Below, piece by piece: positions 27,641-40,800 of a stretch of DNA of 64,000 nucleotides (positions within the stretch are counted from its first letter, which is position 1; the number at the start of each line of letters is the position of its first letter). The position numbers were made by a program, and so were the translations under genes. The notes under the pieces were generated by a model, which saw nothing but the letters and a program-made list of their open reading frames with translations, was not told the origin of the DNA and made no database searches. The stretch is from Cyprinodon diabolis (lineage: Eukaryota; Chordata; Actinopteri; Cyprinodontiformes; Cyprinodontidae): contig JARPUW010000034.1 of the NCBI GenBank assembly GCA_030533445.1, positions 372,001 to 436,000 on the forward strand, written 5' to 3'.

Positions 27641-29950
27641 TTTATGGTTCCAAGCTTCAAAACAGAAGTTGAGGCCAAAACGCTCATTTCACAGTGAGAT
27701 AATGCCATTTTGGCCTCTGGAGTTGTAACAGACAAACCATTAATGATACAGCCATGATCTTTTCTGGCAATCATCTAGAGCTGAAAACTAACAATATAAA
27801 GTAGATTTGAGCAGATGTTTTTGGTTCCAAGCTTCAAATCAGAAGATTGAGGCCAAAACGCTCTTTTCACTGTGAGATAATGCCATTTTGGCCTCTGGAG
27901 TTGTAACAGACAAACCATTAATGATACAGCCATGATCTTTTCTGGCAATCATCTAGAGCTGAAAACTAAAAATATAAAGTATATTTGAGCAGGTGTTTAT
28001 GGTTCCAAGCTTCAAAACAGAAGTTGAGGCCAAAACGCTCATTTCACAGTGAGATAATGCCATTTTGGCCTCTGGAGTTGTAACAGACAAACCATTAATG
28101 ATACAGACATGATCTTTTCTGGCAATCATCTAGAGCTGAAAACTAACAATATAAAGTAGATTTGAGCAGATGTTTTTGGTTCCAAGCTTCAAATCAGAAG
28201 GTTGAGGCCAAAACGCTCTTTTCACTGTGAGATAATGCCATTTTGGCCTCTGGAGTTGTAACAGACAAACCATTAATGATACAGCCATGATCTTTTCTGG
28301 CAATCATCTAGAGCTGAAAACTAAAAATATAAAGTAGATTTGAGCAGATGTTTTTGGTTCCAAGCTTCAAATCAGAAGGTTGAGGCCAAAACGCTCTTTT
28401 CACAGTGAGATAATGCCATTTTGGCCTCTGGAGTTGTAACAGACAAACCATTAATGATACAGCCATGATCTTTTCTGGCAATCATCTAGAGCTGAAAACT
28501 AACAATATAAAGTAGATTTGAGCAGATGTTTTTGGTTCCAAGCTTCAAATCAGAAGGTTGAGGCCAAAACGTTCTTTTCACAGTGAGATAATGCCATTTT
28601 GGCCTCTGGAGTTGTAACAGACAAACCATTAATGATACAGCCATGATCTTTTCTGGCAATCATCTAGAGCTGAAAACTAACAATATAAAGTAGATTTGAG
28701 CAGATGTTTTTGGTTCCAAGCTTCAAATCAGAAGGTTGAGGCCAAAACGCTCTTTTCACAGTGAGATAATGCCATTTTGGCCTCTGGAGTTGTAACAGAA
28801 ACCATTAATGATACAGCCATGATCTTTTCTGGCAATCATCTAGAGCTGAAAACTAACAATATAAAGTAGATTTGAGCATGTGTTTATGGTTCCAAGCTTC
28901 AAAACAGAAGTTGAGGCCAAAACGCTCATTTCACAGTGAGATAATGCCATTTTGGCCTCTGGAGTTGTAACAGACAAACCATTAATGATACAGCCATGAT
29001 CTTTTCTGGCAATCATCTAGAGCTGAAAACTAACAATATAAAGTAGATTTGAGCAGATGTTTTTGGTTCCAAGCTTCAAATCAGAAGGTTGAGGCCAAAA
29101 CGCTCTTTTCACAGTGAGATAATGCCATTTTGGCCTCTGGAGTTGTAACAGACAAACCATTAATGATACAGCCATGATCTTTTCTGGCAATCATCTAGAG
29201 CTGAAAACTAAGAATATAAAGTAGATTTGAGCAGATGTTTTTGGTTCCAAGCTTCAAATCAGAAGGTTGAGGCCAAAACGCTCTTTTCACAGTGAGTTAA
29301 TGCCATTTTGGCCTCTGGAGTTGTAACAGACAAACCATTAATGATACAGCCATAATCTTTTCTGGCAATCATCTAGAGCTGAAAACTAACAATATAAAGT
29401 AGATTTGAGCAGATGTTTTTGGTTCCAAGCTTCAAATCAGAAGGTTGAGGCCAAAACGCTCTTTTCACAGTGAGATAATGCCATTTTGGCCTCTGGAGTT
29501 GTAACAGAAACCATTAATGATACAGCCATGATCTTTTCTGGCAATCATCTAGAGCTGAAAACTAACAATATAAAGTAGATTTGAGCAGATGTTTATGGTT
29601 CCAAGCTTCAAAACAGAAATTGAGGCCAAAACGCTCATTTCACAGTGAGATAATGCCATTTTGGCCTCTGGAGTTGTAACAGACAAACCATTAATGATAC
29701 AGCCATGATCTTTTCTGGCAATCATCTAAAGCTGAAAACTAACAATATAAAGTAGATTTGAGCAGATGTTTTTGGTTCCAAGCTTCAAAACAGAAGTTGA
29801 GGCCAAAACGCTCATTTCACAGTGAGATAATGCCATTTTGGCCTCTGGAGTTGTAACAGACAAACCATTAATGATACAGCCATGATCTTTTCTGGCAATC
29901 ATCTAAAGCTGAAAACTAACAATATAAAGTAGATTTGAGCAGATGTTTTT
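25320..29950. repeat. 15-monomer re-duplication, shift 2,659 bp
   Basis: gtatatttgag (25,320/27,979), cagacatgat (25,445/28,104), gagcatgtg (26,215/28,874), ctaagaat (26,545/29,204), gagttaatg (26,637/29,296) and both ctaaagc monomers (27,066/29,725 and 27,246/29,905) repeat at +2,659. The match ends before about 29,996, where cactgtgag replaces cacagtgag. The same structure appears again in the right 13-kb copy (about 38.6-43.25 kb), so it is older than that duplication. Confidence 0.83.
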
Positions 29951-31850
29951 GGTTCCAAGCTTCAAATCAGAAGGTTGAGGCCAAAACGCTCTTTTCACTG
30001 TGAGATAATGCCATTTTGGCCTCTGGAGTTGTAATAGACAAACTATTAATGATACAGCCATGATCTTTTCTGGCAATCATCTAGAGCTGAAAACTAAAAA
30101 TATAAAGTAGATTTGAGCAGATGTTTTTGGTTCCAAGCTTCAAATCAGAAGGTTGAGGCCAAAACGCTCTTTTCACAGTGAGATAATGCCATTTTGGCCT
30201 CTGGAGTTGTAACAGACAAACCATTAATGATACAGCCATGATCTTTTCTGGCAATCATCTAGAGCTGAAAACTAACAATATAAAGTAGATTTGAGCAGAT
30301 GTTTTTGGTTCCAAGCTTCAAATCAGAAGGTTGAGGCCAAAACGCTCTTTTCACAGTGAGATAATGCCATTTTGGCCTCTGGAGTTGTAACAGAAACCAT
30401 TAATGATACAGCCATGATCTTTTCTGGCAATCATCTAGAGCTGAAAACTAACAATATAAAGTAGATTTGAGCAGGTGTTTATGGTTCCAAGCTTCAAAAC
30501 AGAAGTTGAGGCCAAAACGCTCATTTCACAGTGAGATAATGCCATTTTGGCCTCTGGAGTTGTAACAGACAAACCATTAATGATACAGCCATGATCTTTT
30601 CTGGCAATCATCTAGAGCTGAAAACTAACAATATAAAGTAGATTTGAGCAGATGTTTTTGGTTCCAAGCTTCAAATCAGAAGGTTGAGGCCAAAACGCTC
30701 TTTTCACTGTGAGATAATGCCATTTTGGCCTCTGGAGTTGTAACAGACAAACCATTAATGATACAGCCATGATCTTTTCTGGCAATCATCTAGAGCTGAA
30801 AACTAAAAATATAAAGTAGATTTGAGCAGATGTTTTTGGTTCCAAGCTTCAAATCAGAAGGTTGAGGCCAAAACGCTCTTTTCACAGTGAGATAATGCCA
30901 TTTTGGCCTCTGGAGTTGTAACAGACAAACCATTAATGATACAGCCATGATCTTTTCTGGCAATCATCTAGAGCTGAAAACTAACAATATAAAGTAGATT
31001 TGAGCAGATGTTTTTGGTTCCAAGCTTCAAATCAGAAGGTTGAGGCCAAAACGTTCTTTTCACAGTGAGATAATGCCATTTTGGCCTCTGGAGTTGTAAC
31101 AGAAACCATTAATGATACAGCCATGATCTTTTCTGGCAATCATCTAGAGCTGAAAACTAACAATATAAAGTAGATTTGAGCAGGTGTTTATGGTTCCAAG
31201 CTTCAAAACAGAAGTTGAGGCCAAAACGCTCATTTCACAGTGAGATAATGCCATTTTGGCCTCTGGAGTTGTAACAGACAAACCATTAATGATACAGCCA
31301 TGATCTTTTCTGGCAATCATCTAGAGCTGAAAACTAACAATATAAAGTAGATTTGAGCAGATGTTTTTGGTTCCAAGCTTCAAATCAGAAGGTTGAGGCC
31401 AAAACGCTCTTTTCACTGTGAGATAATGCCATTTTGGCCTCTGGAGTTGTAACAGACAAACCATTAATGATACAGCCATGATCTTTTCTGGCAATCATCT
31501 AGAGCTGAAAACTAAAAATATAAAGTAGATTTGAGCAGATGTTTTTGGTTCCAAGCTTCAAATCAGAAGGTTGAGGCCAAAACGCTCTTTTCACAGTGAG
31601 ATAATGCCATTTTGGCCTCTGGAGTTGTAACAGACAAACCATTAATGATACAGCCATGATCTTTTCTGGCAATCATCTAGAGCTGAAAACTAACAATATA
31701 AAGTAGATTTGAGCAGATGTTTTTGGTTCCAAGCTTCAAATCAGAAGGTTGAGGCCAAAACGTTCTTTTCACAGTGAGATAATGCCATTTTGGCCTCTGG
31801 AGTTGTAACAGACAAACCATTAATGATACAGCCATGATCTTTTCTGGCAA
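29950..31850. repeat. Segment copied from about 24.1-26.0 kb (shift 5,850 bp)
   Basis: gtaatagaca (24,181/30,031), cagaaaccat (24,541/30,391), gcaggtgttt (24,621/30,471) and acgttc (25,201/31,051; 25,911/31,761) recur at +5,850, or 33 monomers. Several rare changes of the source are absent here: 31,101 reads agaaaccatt rather than agaaactatt, 31,170 reads tagattt rather than tatattt, and about 31,295 reads cagccatg rather than cagacatg. The copying thus came before those changes in the 25.2-25.5 kb segment, or they were later erased by conversion. Confidence 0.75.
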
Positions 31851-34800
31851 TCATCTAGAGCTGAAAACTAACAATATAAAGTAGATTTGAGCAGATGTTT
31901 TTGGTTCCAAGCTTCAAATCAAAAGGTTGAGGCCAAAACGCTCATTTCACTGTGAGATAATGCCATTTTGGCCTCTGGAGTTGTAACAGACAAACCATTA
32001 ATGATACAGCCATAATCTTTTCTGGCAATCATCTAGAGCTGAAAACTAACAATATAAAGTAGATTTGAGCAGATGTTATTGGTTCCAAGCTTCAAAACAG
32101 AAGTTGAGGCCAAAACGCTCATTTCACAGTGAGATAATGCCATTTTGGCCTCTGGAGTTGTAACAGACAAACCATTAATGATACAGCCATGATCATTTCT
32201 GGCAATCATCTAGAGCTGAAAACTAACAATATAAAGTAGATTTGAGCAGATGTTTTTGGTTCCAAACTTCAAATCAGAAGGTTGAGGCCAAAACGCTCTT
32301 TTCACAGTGAGATAATGCCATTTTGGCCTCTGGAGTTGTAACAGACAAACCATTAATGATACAGCCATGATCTTTTCTGGCAATCATCTAGAGCTGAAAA
32401 CTAACAATATAAAGTAGATTTGAGCAGATGTTTATGGTTCCAAGCTTCAAAACAGAAGTTGAGGATAAAACGCTCATTTCACAGTGAGATAATGCCATTT
32501 TGGCCTCTTGAGATGTAACAGACAAACCATTAATGATACAACCATGATCTTTTCTGGCAATCATCTAGAGCTGAAAACTAACAATATAAAGTAGATTTGA
32601 GCAGATGTTATTGGTTCCAAGCTTCAAAACAGAAGTTGAGGCCAAAACGCTCATTTCACAGTGAGATAATGCCATTTTGGCCTCTGGAGTTGTAACAGAC
32701 AAACCATTAATGATACAGCCATGATCTTTTCTGGCAATCATCTAGAGCTGAAAACTAAGAATATAAAGTAGATTTGAGCAGATGTTTTTGGTTCCAAGCT
32801 TCAAATCAGAAGGTTGAGGCCAAAACGCTCTTTTCACAGTGAGTTAATGCCATTTTGGCCTCTGGAGTTGTAACAGACAAACCATTAATGATACAGCCAT
32901 AATCTTTTCTGGCAATCATCTAGAGCTGAAAACTAACAATATAAAGTAGATTTGAGCAGATGTTTTTGGTTCCAAGCTTCAAATCAGAAGGTTGAGGCCA
33001 AAACGCTCTTTTCACAGTGAGATAATGCCATTTTGGCCTCTGGAGTTGTAACAGAAACCATTAATGATACAGCCATGATCTTTTCTGGCAATCATCTAGA
33101 GCTGAAAACTAACAATATAAAGTAGATTTGAGCAGATGTTTATGGTTCCAAGCTTCAAAACAGAAATTGAGGCCAAAACGCTCATTTCACAGTGAGATAA
33201 TGCCATTTTGGCCTCTGGAGTTGTAACAGACAAACCATTAATGATACAGCCATGATCTTTTCTGGCAATCATCTAGAGCTGAAAACTAACAATATAAAGT
33301 AGATTTGAGCAGATGTTTTTGGTTCCAAGCTTCAAAACAGAAGTTGAGGCCAAAACGCTCATTTCACAGTGAGATAATGCCATTTTGGCCTCTGGAGTTG
33401 TAACAGACAAACCATTAATGATACAGCCATGATCTTTTCTGGCAATCATCTAAAGCTGAAAACTAACAATATAAAGTAGATTTGAGCAGATGTTTTTGGT
33501 TCCAAGCTTCAAATCAGAAGGTTGAGGCCAAAACGCTCTTTTCACTGTGAGATAATGCCATTTTGGCCTCTGGAGTTGTAATAGACAAACCATTAATGAT
33601 ACAGCCATGATCTTTTCTGGCAATCATCTAGAGCTGAAAACTAAAAATATAAAGTAGATTTGAGCAGATGTTTTTGGTTCCAAGCTTCAAATCAGAAGGT
33701 TGAGGCCAAAACGCTCTTTTCACAGTGAGATAATGCCATTTTGGCCTCTGGAGTTGTAACAGACAAACCATTAATGATACAGCCATGATCTTTTCTGGCA
33801 ATCATCTAGAGCTGAAAACTAACAATATAAAGTAGATTTGAGCAGATGTTTTTGGTTCCAAGCTTCAAATCAGAAGGTTGAGGCCAAAACGCTCTTTTCA
33901 CAGTGAGATAATGCCATTTTGGCCTCTGGAGTTGTAACAGAAACCATTAATGATACAACCATGATCTTTTCTGGCAATCATCTAGAGCTGAAAACTAACA
34001 ATATAAAGTAGATTTGAGCATGTGTTTATGGTTCCAAGCTTCAAAACAGAAGTTGAGGCCAAAACGCTCATTTCACAGTGAGATAATGCCATTTTGGCCT
34101 CTGGAGTTGTAACAGACAAACCATTAATGATACAGCCATGATCTTTTCTGGCAATCATCTAGAGCTGAAAACTAACAATATAAAGTAGATTTGAGCAGAT
34201 GTTTTTGGTTCCAAGCTTCAAATCAGAAGGTTGAGGCCAAAACGCTCTTTTCACAGTGAGATAATGCCATTTTGGCCTCTGGAGTTGTAACAGACAAACC
34301 ATTAATGATACAGCCATGATCTTTTCTGGCAATCATCTAGAGCTGAAAACTAAGAATATAAAGTAGATTTGAGCAGATGTTTTTGGTTCCAAGCTTCAAA
34401 TCAGAAGGTTGAGGCCAAAACGCTCTTTTCACAGTGAGTTAATGCCATTTTGGCCTCTGGAGTTGTAACAGACAAACCATTAATGATACAGCCATAATCT
34501 TTTCTGGCAATCATCTAGAGCTGAAAACTAACAATATAAAGTAGATTTGAGCAGATGTTTTTGGTTCCAAGCTTCAAATCAGAAGGTTGAGGCCAAAACG
34601 CTCTTTTCACAGTGAGATAATGCCATTTTGGCCTCTGGAGTTGTAACAGAAACCATTAATGATACAGCCATGATCTTTTCTGGCAATCATCTAGAGCTGA
34701 AAACTAACAATATAAAGTAGATTTGAGCAGATGTTTATGGTTCCAAGCTTCAAAACAGAAATTGAGGCCAAAACGCTCATTTCACAGTGAGATAATGCCA

Positions 34801-37800
34801 TTTTGGCCTCTGGAGTTGTAACAGACAAACCATTAATGATACAGCCATGATCTTTTCTGGCAATCATCTAAAGCTGAAAACTAACAATATAAAGTAGATT
34901 TGAGCAGATGTTTTTGGTTCCAAGCTTCAAAACAGAAGTTGAGGCCAAAACGCTCATTTCACAGTGAGATAATGCCATTTTGGCCTCTGGAGTTGTAACA
35001 GACAAACCATTAATGATACAGCCATGATCTTTTCTGGCAATCATCTAAAGCTGAAAACTAACAATATAAAGTAGATTTGAGCAGATGTTTTTGGTTCCAA
35101 GCTTCAAATCAGAAGGTTGAGGCCAAAACGCTCTTTTCACTGTGAGATAATGCCATTTTGGCCTCTGGAGTTGTAATAGACAAACCATTAATGATACAGC
35201 CATGATCTTTTCTGGCAATCATCTAGAGCTGAAAACTAACAATATAAAGTAGATTTGAGCATGTGTTTATGGTTCCAAGCTTCAAAACAGAAGTTGAGGC
35301 CAAAACGCTCATTTCACAGTGAGATAATGCCATTTTGGCCTCTGGAGTTGTAACAGACAAACCATTAATGATACAGCCATGATCTTTTCTGGCAATCATC
35401 TAGAGCTGAAAACTAACAATATAAAGTAGATTTGAGCAGATGTTTTTGGTTCCAAGCTTCAAATCAGAAGGTTGAGGCCAAAACGCTCTTTTCACTGTGA
35501 GATAATGCCATTTTGGCCTCTGGAGTTGTAACAGACAAACCATTAATGATACAGCCATGATCTTTTCTGGCAATCATCTAGAGCTGAAAACTAACAATAT
35601 AAAGTAGATTTGAGCAGATGTTTTTGGTTCCAAGCTTCAAAACAGAAGTTGAGGCCAAAACGCTCATTTCACAGTGAGATAATGCCATTTTGGCCTCTGG
35701 AGTTGTAACAGACAAACCATTAATGATACAGCCAAGATCTTTTCTGGCAATCATCTAGAGCTGATAACTAACAATATAAAGTAGATTTGAGCAGATGTTT
35801 TTGGTTCCAAGCTTCAAATCAGAAGGTTGAGGCCAAAACGCTCTTTTCACAGTGAGATAATGCCATTTTGGCCTCTGGAGTTGTAACAGACAAACCATTA
35901 ATGATAGAGCCATGATCTTTTCTGGCAATCATCTAGAGCTGAAAACTAACAATATAAAGTAGATTTGAGCAGATGTTTATGGTTCCAAGCTTCAAAACTG
36001 AAGTTGAGGCCAAAACGCTCATTTCACAGTGAGATAATGTCATTTTGGCCTCTGGAGTTGTAACAGAAAAACCATTAATGATACAGCCATGATCTTTTCT
36101 GGCAGTCATCTAGAGCTGAAAACTAACAATATAAAGTAGATTTGAGCAGATGTTTTTGGTTCCAAGCTTCAAAACAGAAGTTGAGGCCAAAACGCTCATT
36201 TCACAGTGAGATAATGCCATTTTGGCCTCTGGAGTTGTAACAGACAAACCATTAATGATACAGCCATGATCTTTTCTGGCAATCATCTAGAGCTGAAAAC
36301 TAACAATATAAAGTAGATTTGAGCAGATGTTTATGGTTCCAAGCTTCAAATCAGAAGGTTGAGGCCAAAACGCTCTTTTCACTGTGAGATAATGCCATTT
36401 TGGCCTCTGGAGTTGTAACAGACAAACCATTAATGATACAGCCATAATCTTTTCTGGCAATCATCTAGAGCTGAAAACTAACAATATAAAGTAGATTTGA
36501 GCAGATGTTTTTGGTTCCAAGCTTCAAAACAGAAGTTGAGGCCAAAACGCTCTTTTCACAGTGAGATAATGTCATTTTGGCCTCTGGAGTTGTAACAGAA
36601 AAACCATTAATGTTACAGCCATGATCTTTTCTGGCAATCATCTAGACCTGAAAACTAACAATATAAAGTAGATTTGAGCAGATGTTTTTGGTTCCAAGCT
36701 TCAAATCAGAAGGTTGAGGCCAAAACGCTCTTTTCACAGTGAGATAATGCCATTTTGTACTCTGGAGTTGTAACAGACAAACCATTAATGATACAGCCAT
36801 GATCTTTTCTGGCAATCATCTAGAGCTGAAAACTAACAATATAAAGTAGATTTGAGCAGATGTTTTTGGTTCCAAGCTTCAAATCAGAAGGTTGAGGCCA
36901 AAACGCTCTTTTCACAGTGAGTTAATGCCATTTTGGCCTCTGGAGTTGTAACAGACAAACCATTAATGATACAGCCATAATCTTTTCTGGCAATCATCTA
37001 GAGCTGAAAACTAACAATATAAAGTAGATTTGAGCAGATGTTTTTGGTTCCAAGCTTCAAATCAGAAGGTTGAGGCCAAAACGCTCTTTTCACAGTGAGA
37101 TAATGCCATTTTGGCCTCTGGAGTTGTAACAGAAACCATTAATGATACAGCCATGATCTTTTCTGGCAATCATCTAGAGCTGAAAACTAACAATATAAAG
37201 TAGATTTGAGCAGATGTTTATGGTTCCAAGCTTCAAAACAGAAATTGAGGCCAAAACGCTCATTTCACAGTGAGATAATGCCATTTTGGCCTCTGGAGTT
37301 GTAACAGACAAACCATTAATGATACAGCCATGATCTTTTCTGGCAATCATCTAAAGCTGAAAACTAACAATATAAAGTAGATTTGAGCAGATGTTTTTGG
37401 TTCCAAGCTTCAAAACAGAAGTTGAGGCCAAAACGCTCATTTCACAGTGAGATAATGCCATTTTGGCCTCTGGAGTTGTAACAGACAAACCATTAATGAT
37501 ACAGCCATGATCTTTTCTGGCAATCATCTAGAGCTGAAAACTAAAAATATAAAGTAGATTTGAGCAGATGTTTTTGGTTCCAAGCTTCAAATCAGAAGGT
37601 TGAGGCCAAAACGCTCTTTTCACAGTGAGATAATGCCATTTTGGCCTCTGGAGTTGTAACAGACAAACCATTAATGATACAGCCATGATCTTTTCTGGCA
37701 ATCATCTAGAGCTGAAAACTAACAATATAAAGTAGATTTGAGCAGATGTTTTTGGTTCCAAGCTTCAAATCAGAAGGTTGAGGCCAAAACGGTCTTTTCA

Positions 37801-40800
37801 CAGTGAGATAGTGCCATTTTGGCCTCTGGAGTTGTAACAGAAACCATTAATGATACAGCCATGATCTTTTCTGGCAATCATCTAGAGCTGAAAACTAACA
37901 ATATAAAGTAGATTTGAGCAGGTGTTTATGGTTCCAAGCTTCAAAACAGAAGTTGAGGCCAAAACGCTCATTTCACAGTGAGATAATGCCATTTTGGCCT
38001 CTGGAGTTGTAACAGACAAACCATTAATGATACAGCCATGATCTTTTCTGGCAATCATCTAGAGCTGAAAACTAACAATATAAAGTAGATTTGAGCAGAT
38101 GTTTTTGGTTCCAAGCTTCAAATCAGAAGGTTGAGGCCAAAACGCTCTTTTCACTGTGAGATAATGCCATTTTGGCCTCTGGAGTTGTAACAGACAAACC
38201 ATTAATGATACAGCCATGATCTTTTCTGGCAATCATCTAGAGCTGAAAACTAAAAATATAAAGTAGATTTGAGCAGATGTTTTTGGTTCCAAGCTTCAAA
38301 TCAGAAGGTTGAGGCCAAAACGCTCTTTTCACAGTGAGATAATGCCATTTTGGCCTCTGGAGTTGTAACAGACAAACCATTAATGATACAGCCATGATCT
38401 TTTCTGGCAATCATCTAGAGCTGAAAACTAACAATATAAAGTAGATTTGAGCAGATGTTTTTGGTTCCAAGCTTCAAATCAGAAGGTTGAGGCCAAAACG
38501 TTCTTTTCACAGTGAGATAATGCCATTTTGGCCTCTGGAGTTGTAACAGAAACTATTAATGATACAGCCATGATCTTTTCTGGCAATCATCTAGAGCTGA
38601 AAACTAACAATATAAAGTATATTTGAGCAGGTGTTTATGGTTCCAAGCTTCAAAACAGAAGTTGAGGCCAAAACGCTCATTTCACAGTGAGATAATGCCA
38701 TTTTGGCCTCTGGAGTTGTAACAGACAAACCATTAATGATACAGACATGATCTTTTCTGGCAATCATCTAGAGCTGAAAACTAACAATATAAAGTAGATT
38801 TGAGCAGATGTTTTTGGTTCCAAGCTTCAAATCAGAAGGTTGAGGCCAAAACGCTCTTTTCACTGTGAGATAATGCCATTTTGGCCTCTGGAGTTGTAAC
38901 AGACAAACCATTAATGATACAGCCATGATCTTTTCTGGCAATCATCTAGAGCTGAAAACTAAAAATATAAAGTAGATTTGAGCAGATGTTTTTGGTTCCA
39001 AGCTTCAAATCAGAAGGTTGAGGCCAAAACGCTCTTTTCACAGTGAGATAATGCCATTTTGGCCTCTGGAGTTGTAACAGACAAACCATTAATGATACAG
39101 CCATGATCTTTTCTGGCAATCATCTAGAGCTGAAAACTAACAATATAAAGTAGATTTGAGCAGATGTTTTTGGTTCCAAGCTTCAAATCAGAAGGTTGAG
39201 GCCAAAACGTTCTTTTCACAGTGAGATAATGCCATTTTGGCCTCTGGAGTTGTAACAGACAAACCATTAATGATACAGCCATGATCTTTTCTGGCAATCA
39301 TCTAGAGCTGAAAACTAACAATATAAAGTAGATTTGAGCAGATGTTTTTGGTTCCAAGCTTCAAATCAGAAGGTTGAGGCCAAAACGCTCTTTTCACAGT
39401 GAGATAATGCCATTTTGGCCTCTGGAGTTGTAACAGAAACCATTAATGATACAGCCATGATCTTTTCTGGCAATCATCTAGAGCTGAAAACTAACAATAT
39501 AAAGTAGATTTGAGCATGTGTTTATGGTTCCAAGCTTCAAAACAGAAGTTGAGGCCAAAACGCTCATTTCACAGTGAGATAATGCCATTTTGGCCTCTGG
39601 AGTTGTAACAGACAAACCATTAATGATACAGCCATGATCTTTTCTGGCAATCATCTAGAGCTGAAAACTAACAATATAAAGTAGATTTGAGCAGATGTTT
39701 TTGGTTCCAAGCTTCAAATCAGAAGGTTGAGGCCAAAACGCTCTTTTCACAGTGAGATAATGCCATTTTGGCCTCTGGAGTTGTAACAGACAAACCATTA
39801 ATGATACAGCCATGATCTTTTCTGGCAATCATCTAGAGCTGAAAACTAAGAATATAAAGTAGATTTGAGCAGATGTTTTTGGTTCCAAGCTTCAAATCAG
39901 AAGGTTGAGGCCAAAACGCTCTTTTCACAGTGAGTTAATGCCATTTTGGCCTCTGGAGTTGTAACAGACAAACCATTAATGATACAGCCATAATCTTTTC
40001 TGGCAATCATCTAGAGCTGAAAACTAACAATATAAAGTAGATTTGAGCAGATGTTTTTGGTTCCAAGCTTCAAATCAGAAGGTTGAGGCCAAAACGCTCT
40101 TTTCACAGTGAGATAATGCCATTTTGGCCTCTGGAGTTGTAACAGAAACCATTAATGATACAGCCATGATCTTTTCTGGCAATCATCTAGAGCTGAAAAC
40201 TAACAATATAAAGTAGATTTGAGCAGATGTTTATGGTTCCAAGCTTCAAAACAGAAATTGAGGCCAAAACGCTCATTTCACAGTGAGATAATGCCATTTT
40301 GGCCTCTGGAGTTGTAACAGACAAACCATTAATGATACAGCCATGATCTTTTCTGGCAATCATCTAAAGCTGAAAACTAACAATATAAAGTAGATTTGAG
40401 CAGATGTTTTTGGTTCCAAGCTTCAAAACAGAAGTTGAGGCCAAAACGCTCATTTCACAGTGAGATAATGCCATTTTGGCCTCTGGAGTTGTAACAGACA
40501 AACCATTAATGATACAGCCATGATCTTTTCTGGCAATCATCTAAAGCTGAAAACTAACAATATAAAGTAGATTTGAGCAGATGTTTTTGGTTCCAAGCTT
40601 CAAATCAGAAGGTTGAGGCCAAAACGCTCTTTTCACAGTGAGATAATGCCATTTTGGCCTCTGGAGTTGTAACAGACAAACCATTAATGATACAGCCATG
40701 ATCTTTTCTGGCAATCATCTAGAGCTGAAAACTAACAATATAAAGTAGATTTGAGCAGATGTTTTTGGTTACAAGCTTCAAATCAGAAGGTTGAGGCCAA

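Larger units (their letters stand above)
18440..31850. repeat. 76-monomer block, left copy (shift 13,475 bp)
   Basis: Landmarks recur at +13,475: aaatcaaaagg (18,444 and 31,919), gaggataaaa (18,986/32,461), gagttaatg (19,368/32,843, 20,963/34,438, 23,446/36,921) and gtactct (23,282/36,757). From about 24.1 kb the shift becomes 13,297: cggtctt (24,495/37,792), agaaactatt (25,251/38,548), gagttaatg (26,637/39,934, 29,296/42,593), agaagattga (27,841/41,138) and aactattaatg (30,044/43,341). The source is followed directly by its copy, so this is a tandem duplication of about 13.4 kb. Confidence 0.9.
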
